Origin: an uncultured Eubacteriales bacterium
GTDB lineage: Bacteria > Bacillota > Clostridia > UBA1381 > UBA9506
Reading direction: 5' to 3'
Assembly: GCA_900545185.1 (NCBI GenBank)
Contig: UQYH01000056.1
Span: forward strand, 1 to 14,856
Length of the DNA stretch: 14,856 bases
The position numbers and the translations under genes are program-made. This document shows positions 14,353-14,856 of this stretch, piece after piece (within the stretch, counting starts at the first letter, position 1; every line of letters starts with the position of its first letter). The notes beneath the pieces are model-generated. The model searched no databases. It was not told the origin of the DNA and worked only from the letters and a program-made list of their open reading frames with translations.

Positions 14353-14856
14353 GGATTCAGGTTGCCGAATCGGCCGGGTTTTGTTTCGGGGTAGAACGCG
14401 CCGTCAGCCGTACCTATCAGTGTGCGGCCGAGACGGATACCCGATATTGCACCCTGGGGCCGATTATTCATAACGCCCAGGTGGTGGGCGACTTAGAAAA
14501 AAAAGGCGTGCGCGTCATTCATACGCTAAAAGAGCTTGCGCCGGATGAAACGGTCATTATCCGCACCCACGGCGTACCCAAAAGCGTGTATGATGAAATG
14601 GAGGCAAGGCAAATTCCTTATTTGGATTTAACCTGCCCGTTTGTCAAAAAAATCCATACACTGGTCAGCACACACTATCACGAAGGGTATCAAATTGTCA
14701 TTATCGGTGACAAATCTCACCCCGAAGTGATCGGCATTAACGGCTGGTGTGACAACTCCGCACTGATTATTGAGGATTTAGAGCAGGCAAATACCCTGAT
14801 TTTTCCGAAAAAAAAAGCTCTGTATTGTCTCTCAAACGACATTTAATAAAAATATT
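14349..14856 (+). pseudogene. ispH: 4-hydroxy-3-methylbut-2-enyl diphosphate reductase (IspH/LytB), frameshifted and cut by the window edge
   Basis: IspH is the [4Fe-4S] enzyme of the last step of the MEP isoprenoid pathway. It turns HMBPP into IPP and DMAPP. Residues Cys12 (GFCFGV), His41 (IIHN), His74 (THG), Cys96 (LTCPFV) and His124 (HPEV) match the known iron-sulfur and substrate ligands at the same numbers as in Escherichia coli. The third cluster Cys would lie beyond the window. The start overlaps plsC by 4 bases, with AAGGAG at 14335-14340. The uninterrupted frame ends at a TAA (14844-14846) after 165 residues, against a usual length near 280. The last residues (ALYCLSNDI) are not IspH-like. 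Reading +1 from the nine-A run at 14808-14816 gives LCIVSQTTFNKNI, the expected family continuation, to the window end. One A too many therefore breaks the frame: a base-calling error, a true mutation, or slippage. In many Clostridia IspH is fused to ribosomal protein S1, which cannot be tested here. Confidence 0.88.

Overview
The window reads as chromosomal backbone from a member of the Clostridia (Bacillota), most like the Oscillospiraceae/Ruminococcaceae. The grounds are the cmk-plsC-ispH order, a DUF5711 gene beside a CvpA gene, a short ProB without a PUA domain, the paired EcfA1/EcfA2/EcfT module next to truA, strong AAGGAGG-type ribosome binding sites, and roughly balanced base composition by eye. 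The species cannot be named from the sequence alone. No transposase, phage gene, CRISPR array, tRNA or rRNA was seen.

All recognised genes lie on the + strand and are tightly packed. Many junctions overlap by 1 to 11 bases, and most gaps are under 40 bases. No stretch longer than 300 bases lacks a gene. The only sizeable gap is about 160 bases (12918-13076).

Region 1 (50-5651) is an envelope-polysaccharide block: a MurJ-type lipid-linked oligosaccharide flippase, an O-antigen ligase/polymerase-like membrane protein, a family 4 glycosyltransferase and two tandem DUF4330 membrane-anchored proteins. Together these suggest building, flipping and polymerising or transferring a surface glycan.

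Region 2 (5657-7724) is proB-proA, the first two steps of proline synthesis.

Region 3 (7763-11097) is ecfA1-ecfA2-ecfT-truA: the energising module of an ECF vitamin transporter and a tRNA pseudouridine synthase. In many Bacillota this set sits between rplQ and rplM-rpsI, but here it has other neighbours.

Region 4 (11103-12917) is a DUF5711 membrane-anchored, propeller-like protein and a CvpA-family membrane protein.

The gap at 12918-13076 holds a terminator-like hairpin. The hairpin is nested with a second one inside a 14-pair A/T-rich inverted repeat, which together form a three-way-junction-like fold. This is the best candidate for something undescribed.

Region 5 (13077-end) is cmk-plsC-ispH. 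The ispH reading frame is broken by one extra base in a run of nine A (14808-14816). The correct continuation is readable in the +1 frame up to the window end, so ispH is frameshifted and also cut off by the window edge.

Overall the window is mostly housekeeping. The points worth a second look are the gap before cmk, the ispH frameshift, the unusual MurJ motif and the glycan block with its DUF4330 pair.
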